Positions 8,738 through 17,036 of a stretch of DNA of 64,000 bases are shown in pieces. The DNA is taken from the NCBI RefSeq assembly GCF_004803795.1, contig NZ_CP012543.1:2232001-2296000 (forward strand). Direction: 5' to 3'. Below the pieces are notes generated by a model. The model had not been told where the DNA came from. It saw only the letters and a program-made list of their open reading frames with translations, and did no database searches. Positions within the stretch are counted from its first letter, which is position 1; every line of letters starts with the position of its first letter. Position numbers and translations under genes: made by a program. Source of the stretch: Campylobacter rectus. GTDB taxonomy: Bacteria > Campylobacterota > Campylobacteria > Campylobacterales > Campylobacteraceae.

Positions 8738-9706
8738 ATGTTAATAGACGGGCATGGACGGACGGTTGATTATCTGCGTATTTCGGTCACGCAAAGGTGT
8801 AACTTTAGGTGCAAATACTGCATGCCTAAAACTCCGTTTAGCTGGGAACCAAGAGAAAATTTACTGAGCTTTGAGGAGCTGTTTTTATTTGTCAAAGTTT
8901 GCCTAGACGAAGGCATAAAAAAGATCCGTATCACGGGTGGAGAGCCGCTACTACGCAAGGATCTGGACAAATTTATCGCGATGATAAACCAGCACAACCC
9001 CGAGGTCGATCTAGCCATTACGACAAACGGCTTTATGCTAAAACACTACGCAAAAGCCCTAAAAAACGCGGGTTTAAAGCGCATAAATATGTCGCTTGAC
9101 AGCTTAAATCCCAAAAAAGCCAAATTTATCGCACAAAAAAGCGTCCTGCACGAGGTTTTAGCGGGCCTTGACGCGGCGCTTGAAGCCGGGCTAAAAGTCA
9201 AGCTAAACACCGTCGCGCTAAGAGGCGTAAACGACGACGAGATCGTCTCTTTGCTAGAGTTTGCGCGCTCTATGGATTGTCAAATCCGCTTTATCGAATA
9301 CATGGAAAACATCTACGCAACGGGCGAGCTAAAAGGTATGAAATCGGCTGAAATTTTGGACGTTATCGCGCAAAAATATCGCTTCAAAGCGGCCGAAAAA
9401 ATCCAAACAGGCCCCGCTAGCATCTACCGTCTGGAGGACGGCTATACCTTTGGCGTCATCGACCCGCACAAACACGACTTTTGCGAGAGCTGCAACCGCA
9501 TCCGCCTCACGGCCGAGGGGCATCTCATTCCGTGCCTGTATTTCGAGGATGCGATGAGTATAAAAGACGCCGTGAGAAAGGGCGATGTCGCGGGCGCGAG
9601 CGAGATCTTGCGCCAGGTGCTGCAAAACAAGCCCAAAGAAAACAAATGGGCGATCGGCGCTCAAAACGAAACTTCAAGTCGCGCCTTTTACCAAACGGGC
9701 GGCTGA
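8738..9706 (+). CDS. moaA: GTP 3',8-cyclase MoaA
   Basis: MoaA is the radical-SAM enzyme that, with MoaC, converts GTP to cyclic pyranopterin monophosphate for molybdenum cofactor. The protein has 322 residues. The N-terminal cluster motif is [10 protein letters not shown] (CX3CX2C). The SAM-binding glycine motif is TGGEPLL. The C-terminal second cluster is [18 protein letters not shown], and the chain ends in the conserved GG. The frame opens at a TTG 24 bases upstream, but the ATG at 8738 follows AAGGGCGG and gives the family N-terminus MLIDGHGR. Confidence 0.96.
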   Translation: MLIDGHGRTVDYLRISVTQRCNFRCKYCMPKTPFSWEPRENLLSFEELFLFVKVCLDEGIKKIRITGGEPLLRKDLDKFIAMINQHNPEVDLAITTNGFMLKHYAKALKNAGLKRINMSLDSLNPKKAKFIAQKSVLHEVLAGLDAALEAGLKVKLNTVALRGVNDDEIVSLLEFARSMDCQIRFIEYMENIYATGELKGMKSAEILDVIAQKYRFKAAEKIQTGPASIYRLEDGYTFGVIDPHKHDFCESCNRIRLTAEGHLIPCLYFEDAMSIKDAVRKGDVAGASEILRQVLQNKPKENKWAIGAQNETSSRAFYQTGG

Positions 9707-9835
9707 AATTCGGGCTAAATTTACGCTAGATTTAACGTAGATTTGGCCTGCTTTTTATTAAATTTTGGCTCTCTTTAACTTAAGCTCATGCAAAGGAGCA
9801 GTGAGTTACGATGAGAACTATGTTCTTGAAAAGTA

Positions 9836-9855
9836 ACGAGTGTAGCGAAGTAGAG
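9836..9855 (+). repeat. 20-bp direct repeat, copy 1
   Basis: The sequence acgagtgtagcgaagtagag occurs here and, identically, at 10013-10032. Copy 2 forms the right arm of a hairpin; copy 1 is followed by unrelated sequence. Confidence 0.6.
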
Positions 9856-9973
9856 AAGACGGGAGATACGCTAAACAAAATTTAAAGAAATCTTCTTAAG
9901 CGTAGCGACGGTAGCGACCGCAGGGAAACTAAACAAAGAGAATTTCTTGCTTTATCTAAAGGAATGTGTTATG

Positions 9974-10032
9974 CTCTACTTCACTGTATTCGTAGCTTTT
10001 CAAGACGCAGCTACGAGTGTAGCGAAGTAGAG
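9974..10032. repeat. Extended hairpin carrying direct repeat copy 2
   Basis: The left arm CTCTACTTC...TTCGTAGCT and right arm AGCTACGAGTGTAGCGAAGTAGAG pair over about 20 positions, with a few mismatches and a loop of about 14 bases. Flanking TATCTAAA (9953-9960) and TTTAGATA (10033-10040) extend the stem. It is too long for a simple terminator and has no T-run, so a structured RNA or mobile repeat is more likely. Confidence 0.55.
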
Positions 10033-10353
10033 TTTAGATACAATAACAGTAAAGATGCAAAACAAGCGAAGCGCTCACGAAGTGATGTTTCTATAAAAGA
10101 GCTCTATCATATTGTGCTAAAATTGATAAGAGGTCTTGTAAGTAGCAACGCAAGTCGTAGCTAAAATCCGCTTAACTTATCTTGAGCCTAAATTTAAATC
10201 AAATTTAATCACAAAATTTGCAATCTATTTTTAATTTATCCTTATAAATTTTATATTTTTTATCCGTAAATTTATCGCCGTTTTTCTAGCAAAACCCACT
10301 CAAATTTGACGCAAAATCCGTTTTGTTCAATAAAATCACCCTTCAAATTTTGC

Positions 10354-10359
10354 TATAAT
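10354..10359 (+). promoter_or_regulatory. Predicted sigma-70 -10 box for queE
   Basis: TATAAT in the context TTGCTATAATCGCC lies 24 bases upstream of the queE TTG start, behind an AT-rich block. Confidence 0.6.
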
Positions 10360-10383
10360 CGCCCAAAATTTAAAAGGTAAAAT

Positions 10384-11148
10384 TTGAGTTTAAACTTAGT
10401 CGAGAATTTTTTGAGTATCCAAGGCGAAGGCGCAAGCAGCGGCCGTCTGGCGATTTTTCTACGATTTGCGGGCTGCAATCTAAACTGTGCGGGCTTTGGC
10501 GTGCGAGCTATCTCGCCCAAAACCGGCGAAACGCTAGTGGGCTGCGATACGGTTCGCGCGGTTTTTACGGGGCATTTTTCGTATCAAAAAATCTCGCGCG
10601 CGGACGAACTTGCCAAAATCACGCAAAATTTGAGCGTAAATTTGCGCCAAAAGCCCATCCTCGTCATCACGGGCGGCGAACCGCTACTGCATCATAAAAA
10701 CCGAATTTTGCTGGATTTTTTGGATTTTGCAACTAGCGAGGGTTACGAGCCGCATTTTGAGACGAACGGCACTATCGAGGTAGATTTCGCTAGATTTGAG
10801 ATTTATAAAAAATGCCGTTTCGCCGTCAGTGTCAAGCTTGAAAACAGCGGCGAGAGCGAGGCTAGGCGCATAAATGCTACCGCGCTAAAAGCGATAAAGC
10901 AAAACGCTGCCGGCAGTTTTTATAAATTCGTCCTTGATAAAAAAAGCGTTGAGGACGGCTCGGCAATAGCGCAAATTTCACGTATTTTAGGCCTTTGCGA
11001 CGCGGATGTCTTTTGTATGCCGCAAGGTTATGATAAAATAAGCCTCGAGCGAAACGCTAGGGCGGTTGCGCAGTTTGCGATCAAGCACGGCTTTAACTAC
11101 TCCGATCGCCTGCACATCAGGCTTTGGGGCGCAAAGGAAGGAGTTTGA
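10384..11148 (+). CDS. queE: 7-carboxy-7-deazaguanine synthase QueE
   Basis: QueE is the radical-SAM enzyme that contracts 6-carboxytetrahydropterin to 7-carboxy-7-deazaguanine, the second step of the preQ0/queuosine path. The 254-residue protein shows NFLSIQGEGASSGRLAIFLRF at its N-terminus (GEG substrate motif) and TGGEPLL (SAM motif). The cluster cysteines are unusual: CNLNC is followed by 18 residues before the third cysteine (GCDTV), instead of the compact CX3CX2C. The start is TTG at 10384, preceded by AAAAGG. queD follows 386 bases downstream. Confidence 0.9.
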   Translation: MSLNLVENFLSIQGEGASSGRLAIFLRFAGCNLNCAGFGVRAISPKTGETLVGCDTVRAVFTGHFSYQKISRADELAKITQNLSVNLRQKPILVITGGEPLLHHKNRILLDFLDFATSEGYEPHFETNGTIEVDFARFEIYKKCRFAVSVKLENSGESEARRINATALKAIKQNAAGSFYKFVLDKKSVEDGSAIAQISRILGLCDADVFCMPQGYDKISLERNARAVAQFAIKHGFNYSDRLHIRLWGAKEGV

Positions 11149-11534
11149 GACTTAAATTTGAGCGGCTTGACGGCAAAAGAGGGCTGTTAAAAAGTCAAAT
11201 TTGATGCCGTAAAGACACGGGTCATAAACGCAAAATTGCTTAAATTTTATTTGAACGAACAAATCGCAAGATAAAGCCGCCAAATGGCAAGCGAGAAGTC
11301 GCGAAATTTCACAAAGCGATACAAACGAGCCTAAGCGGCGACTTTAAACGCGAAGCTTGGTTGCAAGATAGAAATCATACGTCGTTGTCAGTTCGGGTAA
11401 AACAGCGCGAAAGCTAAATTTAAGCTGCGAAGCCGAGTTTAAAATTTGAGTCTTTTTAAAATAAAAGGATCGATATCGTATAAGAAATCGGCGAAATTCG
11501 GGCATAGAAACTAAATTTAAGAAACGGAGCCAAA
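11149..11534. other. Non-coding gap between queE and queD
   Basis: No gene, RNA gene or clear repeat was found in these 386 bases. No preQ1-riboswitch-like H-type pseudoknot signature was recognised ahead of queD. AAGGATCGATATCG occurs about 65 bases before the queD start. Confidence 0.4.
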
Positions 11535-12116
11535 ATGATAATTAGAAAAATGTTTAAATTTGAAAACGCTCACATCGTTAGATTTTGCAGCTCAAAACGC
11601 TGCAAAACCAGCATCCACGGGCACTCTTACAGGGCCGAAATTTTACTTGAGTCAAATTTTCTCGATAATGCGGGAATGGTGTATGATTTTGGCCTGATGA
11701 AGCGTAATATCGGCTGCATCATCGACAGCTTTGATCACTGCACGACGATATTTCGCGGCGATAACGAAGAGTATAAAAACGACCTCAAAAAACACTCCGC
11801 GCGCTGGATCGAGATCCCGCTAAATCCCTCCGCAGAGCAGTTTTGCAGGATATTTTTCGTGATGATCGATAGGCTGCTAAAGACCACGCAGATGCAAAAC
11901 GGCGAGCGTGAAGTGAAACTTCACAGCGTCATCGTTCACGAGACCGACACGGGCTATGCCCAGTGCTTCAAAAAGGACGCGTATAATGTCAAAATGGGCG
12001 AGGTAAATTTGAGCGAAATCGTCTTTTCCGAGGGCGTGAGAGCAGAGTGGGAGGATGCGGAGCTGTTTGAAAAAATCAAGCTGGGCAAAAAAATAGTAAA
12101 TCCAAAGGAGGTCTAG
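11535..12116 (+). CDS. queD: 6-carboxytetrahydropterin synthase QueD
   Basis: QueD converts dihydroneopterin triphosphate to 6-carboxytetrahydropterin for queuosine synthesis. The 193-residue protein has the zinc-binding histidines in NAHIVRF and HGHSYRAE. The catalytic cysteine lies in SSKRCKTSIHGH, and the acidic/histidine pair is in IVHETDTGYAQ. It is longer than the ~120-residue minimal family, as in other Campylobacter. The start ATG follows CGGAGCC. It leads a tightly packed run through rsmE. Confidence 0.92.
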   Translation: MIIRKMFKFENAHIVRFCSSKRCKTSIHGHSYRAEILLESNFLDNAGMVYDFGLMKRNIGCIIDSFDHCTTIFRGDNEEYKNDLKKHSARWIEIPLNPSAEQFCRIFFVMIDRLLKTTQMQNGEREVKLHSVIVHETDTGYAQCFKKDAYNVKMGEVNLSEIVFSEGVRAEWEDAELFEKIKLGKKIVNPKEV

Positions 12117-12121
12117 CGCGG

Positions 12122-12304
12122 ATGGGGAAAATTTTTGCGATCTTGATGCTGGCGGCGCTGTTTTTTAGCGGTTGCGAGGAGAAAAAGGAGCCTGCGGCGC
12201 TAGATCTGGGAGACAGCGTGCCTAGCGACGTGCCTATCGCGCAAAGCGACGCAAACGTGAGCATCGATGAAAATATGCCGCCCGAGCCGGTGCCCGAAAA
12301 ATGA
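12122..12304 (+). CDS. Small lipoprotein
   Basis: This 60-residue protein has a lipoprotein signal (KIFAILMLAALFFSGC) with the modified cysteine at residue 18. The remaining ~40 residues are acidic and proline-rich, with no recognised domain. It starts five bases after queD, and its TGA overlaps the next ATG (ATGA), so it is probably a genuine co-translated gene. Its function is unknown. Confidence 0.7.
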   Translation: MGKIFAILMLAALFFSGCEEKKEPAALDLGDSVPSDVPIAQSDANVSIDENMPPEPVPEK

Positions 12305-12714
12305 AATTTAACGAGCATCTCTCACAGCTTTACGAGCTGGCGCGCTCCATCCATATCGGGCTTGCCTTTACGCTTTTGGCGCTAGTAGCGGCGCACTTTT
12401 GTCTGATAAATTTCGGCGTAAATTCGCCCGCCTACGCTAAGCGTATCAGGCTATTTTTGCCCGCTTACTACGCGTTTTTGGCCGCGATGATGCTTACGGG
12501 ACTACTTTTGATGAGCGTTTTTTACTTTTATCCGAGCCCCAAAGCTCTCGTGATGATCGCGGTTTGGGTCATTTTAATCGGGCTTGGAGCGATGGAGTTT
12601 AAACGGCTAAAGGCGGCGATGAAAACTAAAAATTTCGCCGCTTTTAGAGCCAAAATGCGCCTAAAAATCGCGGCCGATTTTGTTTTGATACTAATTGCAA
12701 GCGGGGTGAGATGA
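12301..12714 (+). CDS. Four-helix integral membrane protein (Cj0157c position)
   Basis: The 137-residue protein has four predicted membrane helices at about residues 16-37, 48-72, 76-97 and 117-136. There are conserved-looking histidines in the first helices (SIHIGLAF, AAHFCLI) that could hint at a CopD- or haem-related role, but this is not established. It overlaps both neighbours by four bases (ATGA junctions). In C. jejuni a similar small membrane gene lies just before rsmE. Confidence 0.8.
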   Translation: MKFNEHLSQLYELARSIHIGLAFTLLALVAAHFCLINFGVNSPAYAKRIRLFLPAYYAFLAAMMLTGLLLMSVFYFYPSPKALVMIAVWVILIGLGAMEFKRLKAAMKTKNFAAFRAKMRLKIAADFVLILIASGVR

Positions 12715-13367
12715 AATTTTTATATTCAAAAGAGGCTAAAAACGAGCGAATCAGGCTTGAGGGCGAGGCGTTTTTGCACCTAAAGGCGAGGCGCGCAAAG
12801 ATAGGCGAGCGCATCGACGTGAGAAATTTGACCGACGGACAAAACCACATCTATGAAATCATAAATTTGGACAAAAGGGGCGCGGAGCTAAATTTGATAT
12901 TTTCGCACGACGTGGAAGCGCGAAATAGCAATCTAACGCTAGCCTGGGCCGTCGTCGATCCAAAAACGATCGAAAAAGCTCTACCTAGCCTAAACGAGAT
13001 AGGCGTAGCTAAAATCGTCTTTTTTTACGGCGAATTTTCGCAAAAAAACTTTAAGCTCGATTTTTCGCGGCTGGAGCGCATTTTGATAAGCTCGTGCGAG
13101 CAGTGCGGGCGAAACGATTTGATGAAATTTGAAATTTATAAGAGCCTGGACGAGCTGGTCAAATTTTACCCAAACGTCGCTCTTATCGACTTTGAAGGCG
13201 AAAACTTAGACGGCTACGCGGGCAAGGAAATTTTAGCGATCGGGCCAGAGGGCGGATTTAGCCGGAGCGAACGAGAAGCGGTCGCGAAAAAATACGGACT
13301 AAAAGCAAAAAATATCTTGCGCTCGCAAACGGCGATTTTAGGCGTTACGGCTAAGATTTTGATTTAA
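12711..13367 (+). CDS. rsmE: 16S rRNA (uracil1498-N3)-methyltransferase RsmE
   Basis: RsmE methylates N3 of U1498 in 16S rRNA using SAM. The 218-residue protein has an N-terminal PUA-like domain (HLKARRAKIGERIDVRNL). Its C-terminal SPOUT/knot domain ends with AIGPEGGFSRSE and LRSQTAILG. Length is slightly below the usual 230-240. It is the last gene of the queD-to-rsmE overlap chain. Confidence 0.93.
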   Translation: MKFLYSKEAKNERIRLEGEAFLHLKARRAKIGERIDVRNLTDGQNHIYEIINLDKRGAELNLIFSHDVEARNSNLTLAWAVVDPKTIEKALPSLNEIGVAKIVFFYGEFSQKNFKLDFSRLERILISSCEQCGRNDLMKFEIYKSLDELVKFYPNVALIDFEGENLDGYAGKEILAIGPEGGFSRSEREAVAKKYGLKAKNILRSQTAILGVTAKILI

Positions 13368-13392
13368 ATTTGATTTTTTAAGCTGTTTTTTG

Positions 13393-13398
13393 TATAAT
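13393..13398 (+). promoter_or_regulatory. Predicted sigma-70 -10 box for rpmE
   Basis: TGTATAAT, an extended -10, lies 52 bases upstream of the rpmE ATG and behind a T-rich stretch. Confidence 0.6.
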
Positions 13399-13449
13399 CT
13401 CGCCTTACTTTAAATGAAAATTAAAAATCAGAAGATAAAAGGACAAGAA

Positions 13450-13650
13450 ATGAAAAAAGAAATTCATCCGGAATTTGTTGAGTGCAAAGTAACTTGCGCT
13501 TGCGGAAACACATTCACGACAAAATCTAACAAAAGCGAAATCAGAGTGGACATCTGCTCAGAGTGCCATCCGTTTTTCACGGGCAGCGAAAAGATCGTAG
13601 ATAGCGCGGGCCGCGTCGATAAATTTAAGAAAAAATACAATATGAAATAA
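13450..13650 (+). CDS. rpmE: 50S ribosomal protein L31
   Basis: The 66-residue L31 begins MKKEIHPEF and has the zinc-binding cysteines of the C+ form (CKVTCACG and [10 protein letters not shown]). The frame is open 12 codons further upstream, but that extension is lysine-rich leader. The ATG at 13450 is preceded by AAAGGACAAG, a good ribosome site. rsmI follows after four bases. Confidence 0.97.
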   Translation: MKKEIHPEFVECKVTCACGNTFTTKSNKSEIRVDICSECHPFFTGSEKIVDSAGRVDKFKKKYNMK

Positions 13651-13654
13651 CGCT

Positions 13655-14467
13655 TTGCTTTATTTCGTTCCTACGCCGATAGGAAATTTAAGCGATATCT
13701 CGCTTCGCGCTTTGAGCGTTTTGCGCGAGTGCGAGATACTCTTTTGCGAAGATACCAGAGTCGCAAAATCTCTCATAAACCTGCTAAATACGCGTTTTGA
13801 CGCAAATATAAATATCCAAAAATTTATCCCGCTACACACGCATAACGAAGATAAAATTTTATCCAAAATCGAGCTTGAAATTTTTGATAAAAACGTAGCG
13901 TTTTTAAGCGATGCGGGTATGCCCGGCATCAGCGATCCGGGAGCCGCGCTCGTAAATTTCGCGATAAAAAACGGTATCGCATACGAGGTGCTAAGCGGCT
14001 CAAACGCCGCGCTTTTAGCCGTCGTCGCGAGCGGACTTTGCGAGAAAGAATTTTGCTTTCTGGGATTTTTACCAAATAACGGCAAAGAGCGGGCCGCAGC
14101 AGTGCAAAATGCGCTAAATTCGCCCTTCCCGGCAGTCATCTACGAAAGTCCAAAGCGCATACTTTCGCTCGTTTTAGACTTTGCTAAACTCGAGCCAAGC
14201 AGAGAAATTTTTGCCATAAAAGAGGCGACAAAGAAATTTGAAACCAAATTTAAAGCCCCGGCAATCAAGCTGGCGCAAAAGCTGCAAGAGACAAATTTAA
14301 ACGGCGAGTGGTGCGTCGTCGTGCAGAAAAATCCAAATTTTACTCCTGAAAAAATCACTCAAGAAGATATTTTGGAGCTTGAAATTTCTCCAAAGGCCAA
14401 GGCCAAACTCCTAGCCAAAATCACAGGCAAAAACGCCAAAGAAATTTACTCCGAACTCGCGTGCTAA
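13655..14467 (+). CDS. rsmI: 16S rRNA (cytidine1402-2'-O)-methyltransferase RsmI
   Basis: RsmI methylates the 2'-O of C1402 in the ribosomal decoding centre. The 270-residue protein begins MLYFVPTPIGNLSDISLRAL and then has the CEDTRVAKSLI motif. It also has LSDAGMPGISDPG and EVLSGSNAALLA, all tetrapyrrole-methylase family blocks. The start is TTG at 13655, four bases after the rpmE stop, so translation is probably coupled. Confidence 0.95.
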   Translation: MLYFVPTPIGNLSDISLRALSVLRECEILFCEDTRVAKSLINLLNTRFDANINIQKFIPLHTHNEDKILSKIELEIFDKNVAFLSDAGMPGISDPGAALVNFAIKNGIAYEVLSGSNAALLAVVASGLCEKEFCFLGFLPNNGKERAAAVQNALNSPFPAVIYESPKRILSLVLDFAKLEPSREIFAIKEATKKFETKFKAPAIKLAQKLQETNLNGEWCVVVQKNPNFTPEKITQEDILELEISPKAKAKLLAKITGKNAKEIYSELAC

Positions 14468-14548
14468 AACTCGCACGCAGACTTAGACAAGCGGCGAATT
14501 TATCCGAAATTTAGCTAAATTTTACCGATTTTTAGCTATCATCGGGCG

Positions 14549-15229
14549 ATGATAATATACGGAAAACAGCTATTTTTGCACATCATAAAAAACTATAAAA
14601 AAAGCGTCAAAACGGTCTATCTCGCCAAAGAGTGCGACAAAGCGCTATTTTCGCAGATCGTAGGCGTCGGCGCGCCGATAAAACGCGTGGATAATCAAAA
14701 AGCCCAAGCTCTCGCGCACGGCGGCAATCACCAGGGTTTTTTGGCCGAGGTTGAGGAGTTTGAGTTTAAAAGCCTTGACGAGATAAAAAAACAAAATTTT
14801 ATAGCCATTTTATACGGACTTAGCGATGTGGGCAACATCGGCGCTATCGTTCGCACCGCACATGCTTTGGGTTGCGGCGGAGTCGTAATAGTAGCTAAAA
14901 ATTTAGCGATGGAGGGCGTACTGCGAGCCAGCAGCGGAGCGGCCTATGAAACCGATATCGCGCTTGTAGAGGACGGACTTAGCTTGCTAAACGAGCTAAA
15001 ACAAGTCGGATTTAAAATTTACGCCACGGCAAGCGGCGGCAAAAACGCTCACGAGGTCAAATTTGACCGAAAAGTCGCGCTCGTGATGGGCAGCGAGGGC
15101 GAGGGTCTGCACAAAAAAGTCCTCACCAAAAGCGACGAAATAGTAGGAATAAAAATGAAAAACGACTGGGACAGTCTAAACGTCTCCGCCGCTTTTGCGA
15201 TACTTTGCGATAGGATTATAAATGAATGA
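14549..15229 (+). CDS. rlmB: TrmH/SpoU-family RNA 2'-O-methyltransferase (RlmB-like)
   Basis: This SAM-dependent 2'-O-methyltransferase probably acts on G2251 of 23S rRNA. The 226-residue protein has the three SpoU motifs: GLSDVGNIGAIVRTAHALG, VMGSEGEGLHK and NDWDSLNVSAAFAIL. It has a short N-terminal RNA-binding lobe as in RlmB. The exact RNA target is inferred from length and motifs. It overlaps the next gene by eight bases. Confidence 0.85.
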   Translation: MIIYGKQLFLHIIKNYKKSVKTVYLAKECDKALFSQIVGVGAPIKRVDNQKAQALAHGGNHQGFLAEVEEFEFKSLDEIKKQNFIAILYGLSDVGNIGAIVRTAHALGCGGVVIVAKNLAMEGVLRASSGAAYETDIALVEDGLSLLNELKQVGFKIYATASGGKNAHEVKFDRKVALVMGSEGEGLHKKVLTKSDEIVGIKMKNDWDSLNVSAAFAILCDRIINE

Positions 15230-16235
15230 TATAAGTTTGCTAAAAGAGCTGGGGCTTAGCGAAGTAGCCAGAAGGACGCACATAGAAGCCGAGTATTTAG
15301 GCTATATCGTTGATAAAAACTTCGAAAAATTGGCGCGATTTAACGTTAAAGGTTTTATTAAAATTTTAGAGCGCGAGCTAGATATTGATTTTACGCAGTG
15401 GATGAGCGAATATGAGGCGTTTGTATCCGAGCGGAGTCAAAACAGCGAGCACAAAAGTATATCCGTATCGCCCAAAATCTCCGCATACACCGCTGACGGC
15501 GGGCACTCCAATGCAGGCCTTAAATTTCTAGTATTAACGCTTGTTTTAGTCGTAGCGGGCGTGATATATATGCTTAGTGAAAATAATTATTTTAACGGCA
15601 TATTAAATATATTTGAAGATAAAAATAAAAGCGTAACATACACAGGATCCGTTACCGTCAGGCAAGCTGCCAAAAATCTGGACGAAGTAAAACAAGAGAG
15701 CAAAAACGCTACAAACGACGAAAATCTATACGCCATCAAAAACATCAAGCCCGTTTTGCCGCCCGAAGAAAACATATCCGTAGCCGCGGCGATACCCGAG
15801 GTAAATTTAAGCGTAAATACCGACGCAAACGAGACCGTGCAACCTAGCAAAGAAGAAAACGCAACCGAAAACGAGGAACAAAACGCTTCCGTAGAAGCCC
15901 CTAAAGAACTCCAAAAAGCAAATACCGATAAAATTTGGTACCTAACGGCGGACACCAAAGAGATAAAAATCGTGCCGAATAAAAAAACATGGCTAGGCGT
16001 CATAGACCTGCAAGAAAATAAAAAACGCTCAATAGATATTAAAAATAGCTTTAGCATAGAGATAGGCAAAAAACAACTCGCCGTAACCGGACACGGCGAC
16101 ATAAATCTCGAAATAGACGGACAAACGATCAAATTCGGCGATGATAGACCGAAAAGATTTTTAATAGAAAAAGATAAAGTTTCACTGCTCACATACGACG
16201 AATTCGTAGCTCTAAACAAGGGTAAATCGTGGTAA
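15222..16235 (+). CDS. RodZ-like single-pass membrane protein
   Basis: The 337-residue protein has an N-terminal helical region with a helix-turn-helix look (LGLSEVARRTHIEAEYLGYI). One membrane helix lies at about residues 103-121. An acidic low-complexity linker follows, and then a C-terminal beta-rich domain (KTWLGVIDLQENKKRSIDIK) that resembles the RodZ periplasmic domain. The architecture (HTH, membrane helix, linker, beta domain) is that of RodZ, the partner of MreB. The assignment rests on architecture rather than strong motif identity. It overlaps both neighbours. Confidence 0.6.
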   Translation: MNDISLLKELGLSEVARRTHIEAEYLGYIVDKNFEKLARFNVKGFIKILERELDIDFTQWMSEYEAFVSERSQNSEHKSISVSPKISAYTADGGHSNAGLKFLVLTLVLVVAGVIYMLSENNYFNGILNIFEDKNKSVTYTGSVTVRQAAKNLDEVKQESKNATNDENLYAIKNIKPVLPPEENISVAAAIPEVNLSVNTDANETVQPSKEENATENEEQNASVEAPKELQKANTDKIWYLTADTKEIKIVPNKKTWLGVIDLQENKKRSIDIKNSFSIEIGKKQLAVTGHGDINLEIDGQTIKFGDDRPKRFLIEKDKVSLLTYDEFVALNKGKSW

Positions 16236-17026
16236 AAAAGCTTATACTTTTAGCCGTTAGTGCGGCTTTTTGCCTTGCCAGCGGCGTGATAGATATCGCT
16301 AGCGGACTACTGGGTCAAAATAGCGCAAAAGCAACCCAGCTCTTTGGCGACGGTTCGGCATATCTAAACGCAAACGGCAAGCCCGATATCGCTAAAATCT
16401 CAAACGTTTTAAAGTCAAATTCGCTCCTGCGCCTATCATACAAGCAAAACGTCAAGGTAAATATCAAATTTATCTCGCACCAAAACAACCCGTTGCTGCT
16501 TATGAAAGTCGTAAAAGACGCTCTAAACGGGCTTGGCTACAACAATATCCTAACGAGCGAATTTTCTAACGCCGGCGGCGCTCTTTGGGGCGTGACGATC
16601 GATACCAAATTTATCCCGGATCCAGGCTCGCTCTACGCCGCGCTTAAAGAAAGCGATACCGAGATAACCGACATCAATAGGCCCGGAGAGCTATCCTACG
16701 AGTATGTCATCGACGCGTCAAATTCGTCTATAAACCAAACTCCCGTGCAGTTTTCGCAAGAAATTCAGCTCTCAAAGCCGCTCGAGCCCTACCTCATAGA
16801 CGTTAGCGGCGCAAAAAGCGCAGTCATAAGCGCTAGCGCGGAGGATCGCTGGTCCGCCGTCGTGAGAATTTTGGATAAAAATTTAAATTTACTCGACGAA
16901 AGACAAAGCGACAAGGCCGCAAATAGCCTAAAAGTATCGCTCCCGCAAAACGCGAAATATCTAATGGTGGGCGATGCGGTCAGCCTGGAAAATATCAAAC
17001 GAGGACTCAAAATCTACCTGGAGTAA
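16229..17026 (+). CDS. Conserved exported protein (Cj0151c position)
   Basis: The 265-residue protein has a signal peptide (KKLILLAVSAAFCLASG) and no further membrane segment, so it is probably periplasmic. The mature part is a mixed alpha/beta protein with no motif I recognise. It overlaps the RodZ-like gene by seven bases and is followed after ten bases by the aminotransferase, so it sits in one transcript. The same order is known in C. jejuni. Confidence 0.75.
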   Translation: MVKKLILLAVSAAFCLASGVIDIASGLLGQNSAKATQLFGDGSAYLNANGKPDIAKISNVLKSNSLLRLSYKQNVKVNIKFISHQNNPLLLMKVVKDALNGLGYNNILTSEFSNAGGALWGVTIDTKFIPDPGSLYAALKESDTEITDINRPGELSYEYVIDASNSSINQTPVQFSQEIQLSKPLEPYLIDVSGAKSAVISASAEDRWSAVVRILDKNLNLLDERQSDKAANSLKVSLPQNAKYLMVGDAVSLENIKRGLKIYLE

Positions 17027-17036
17027 GGAGAAATTT

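Larger units (their letters stand above)
9707..10383. other. Long non-coding stretch with repeats and hairpins
   Basis: This 677-base stretch between moaA and queE has no convincing gene. It holds a 20-bp direct repeat and an extended hairpin, listed separately, and several smaller stems such as AGAAC-TAT-GTTCT near 9815. The last 180 bases are AAATTT-rich and carry the queE promoter. Confidence 0.5.

Noticed and set aside
9964-10164. Short frame (66 codons) across the hairpin block
   Set aside because: It covers the palindrome and direct repeat; the protein is an artefact of the structure.
11149-11534. preQ1 riboswitch ahead of queD
   Set aside because: No short C-rich hairpin with the A-rich tail of a preQ1 aptamer was found on either strand.
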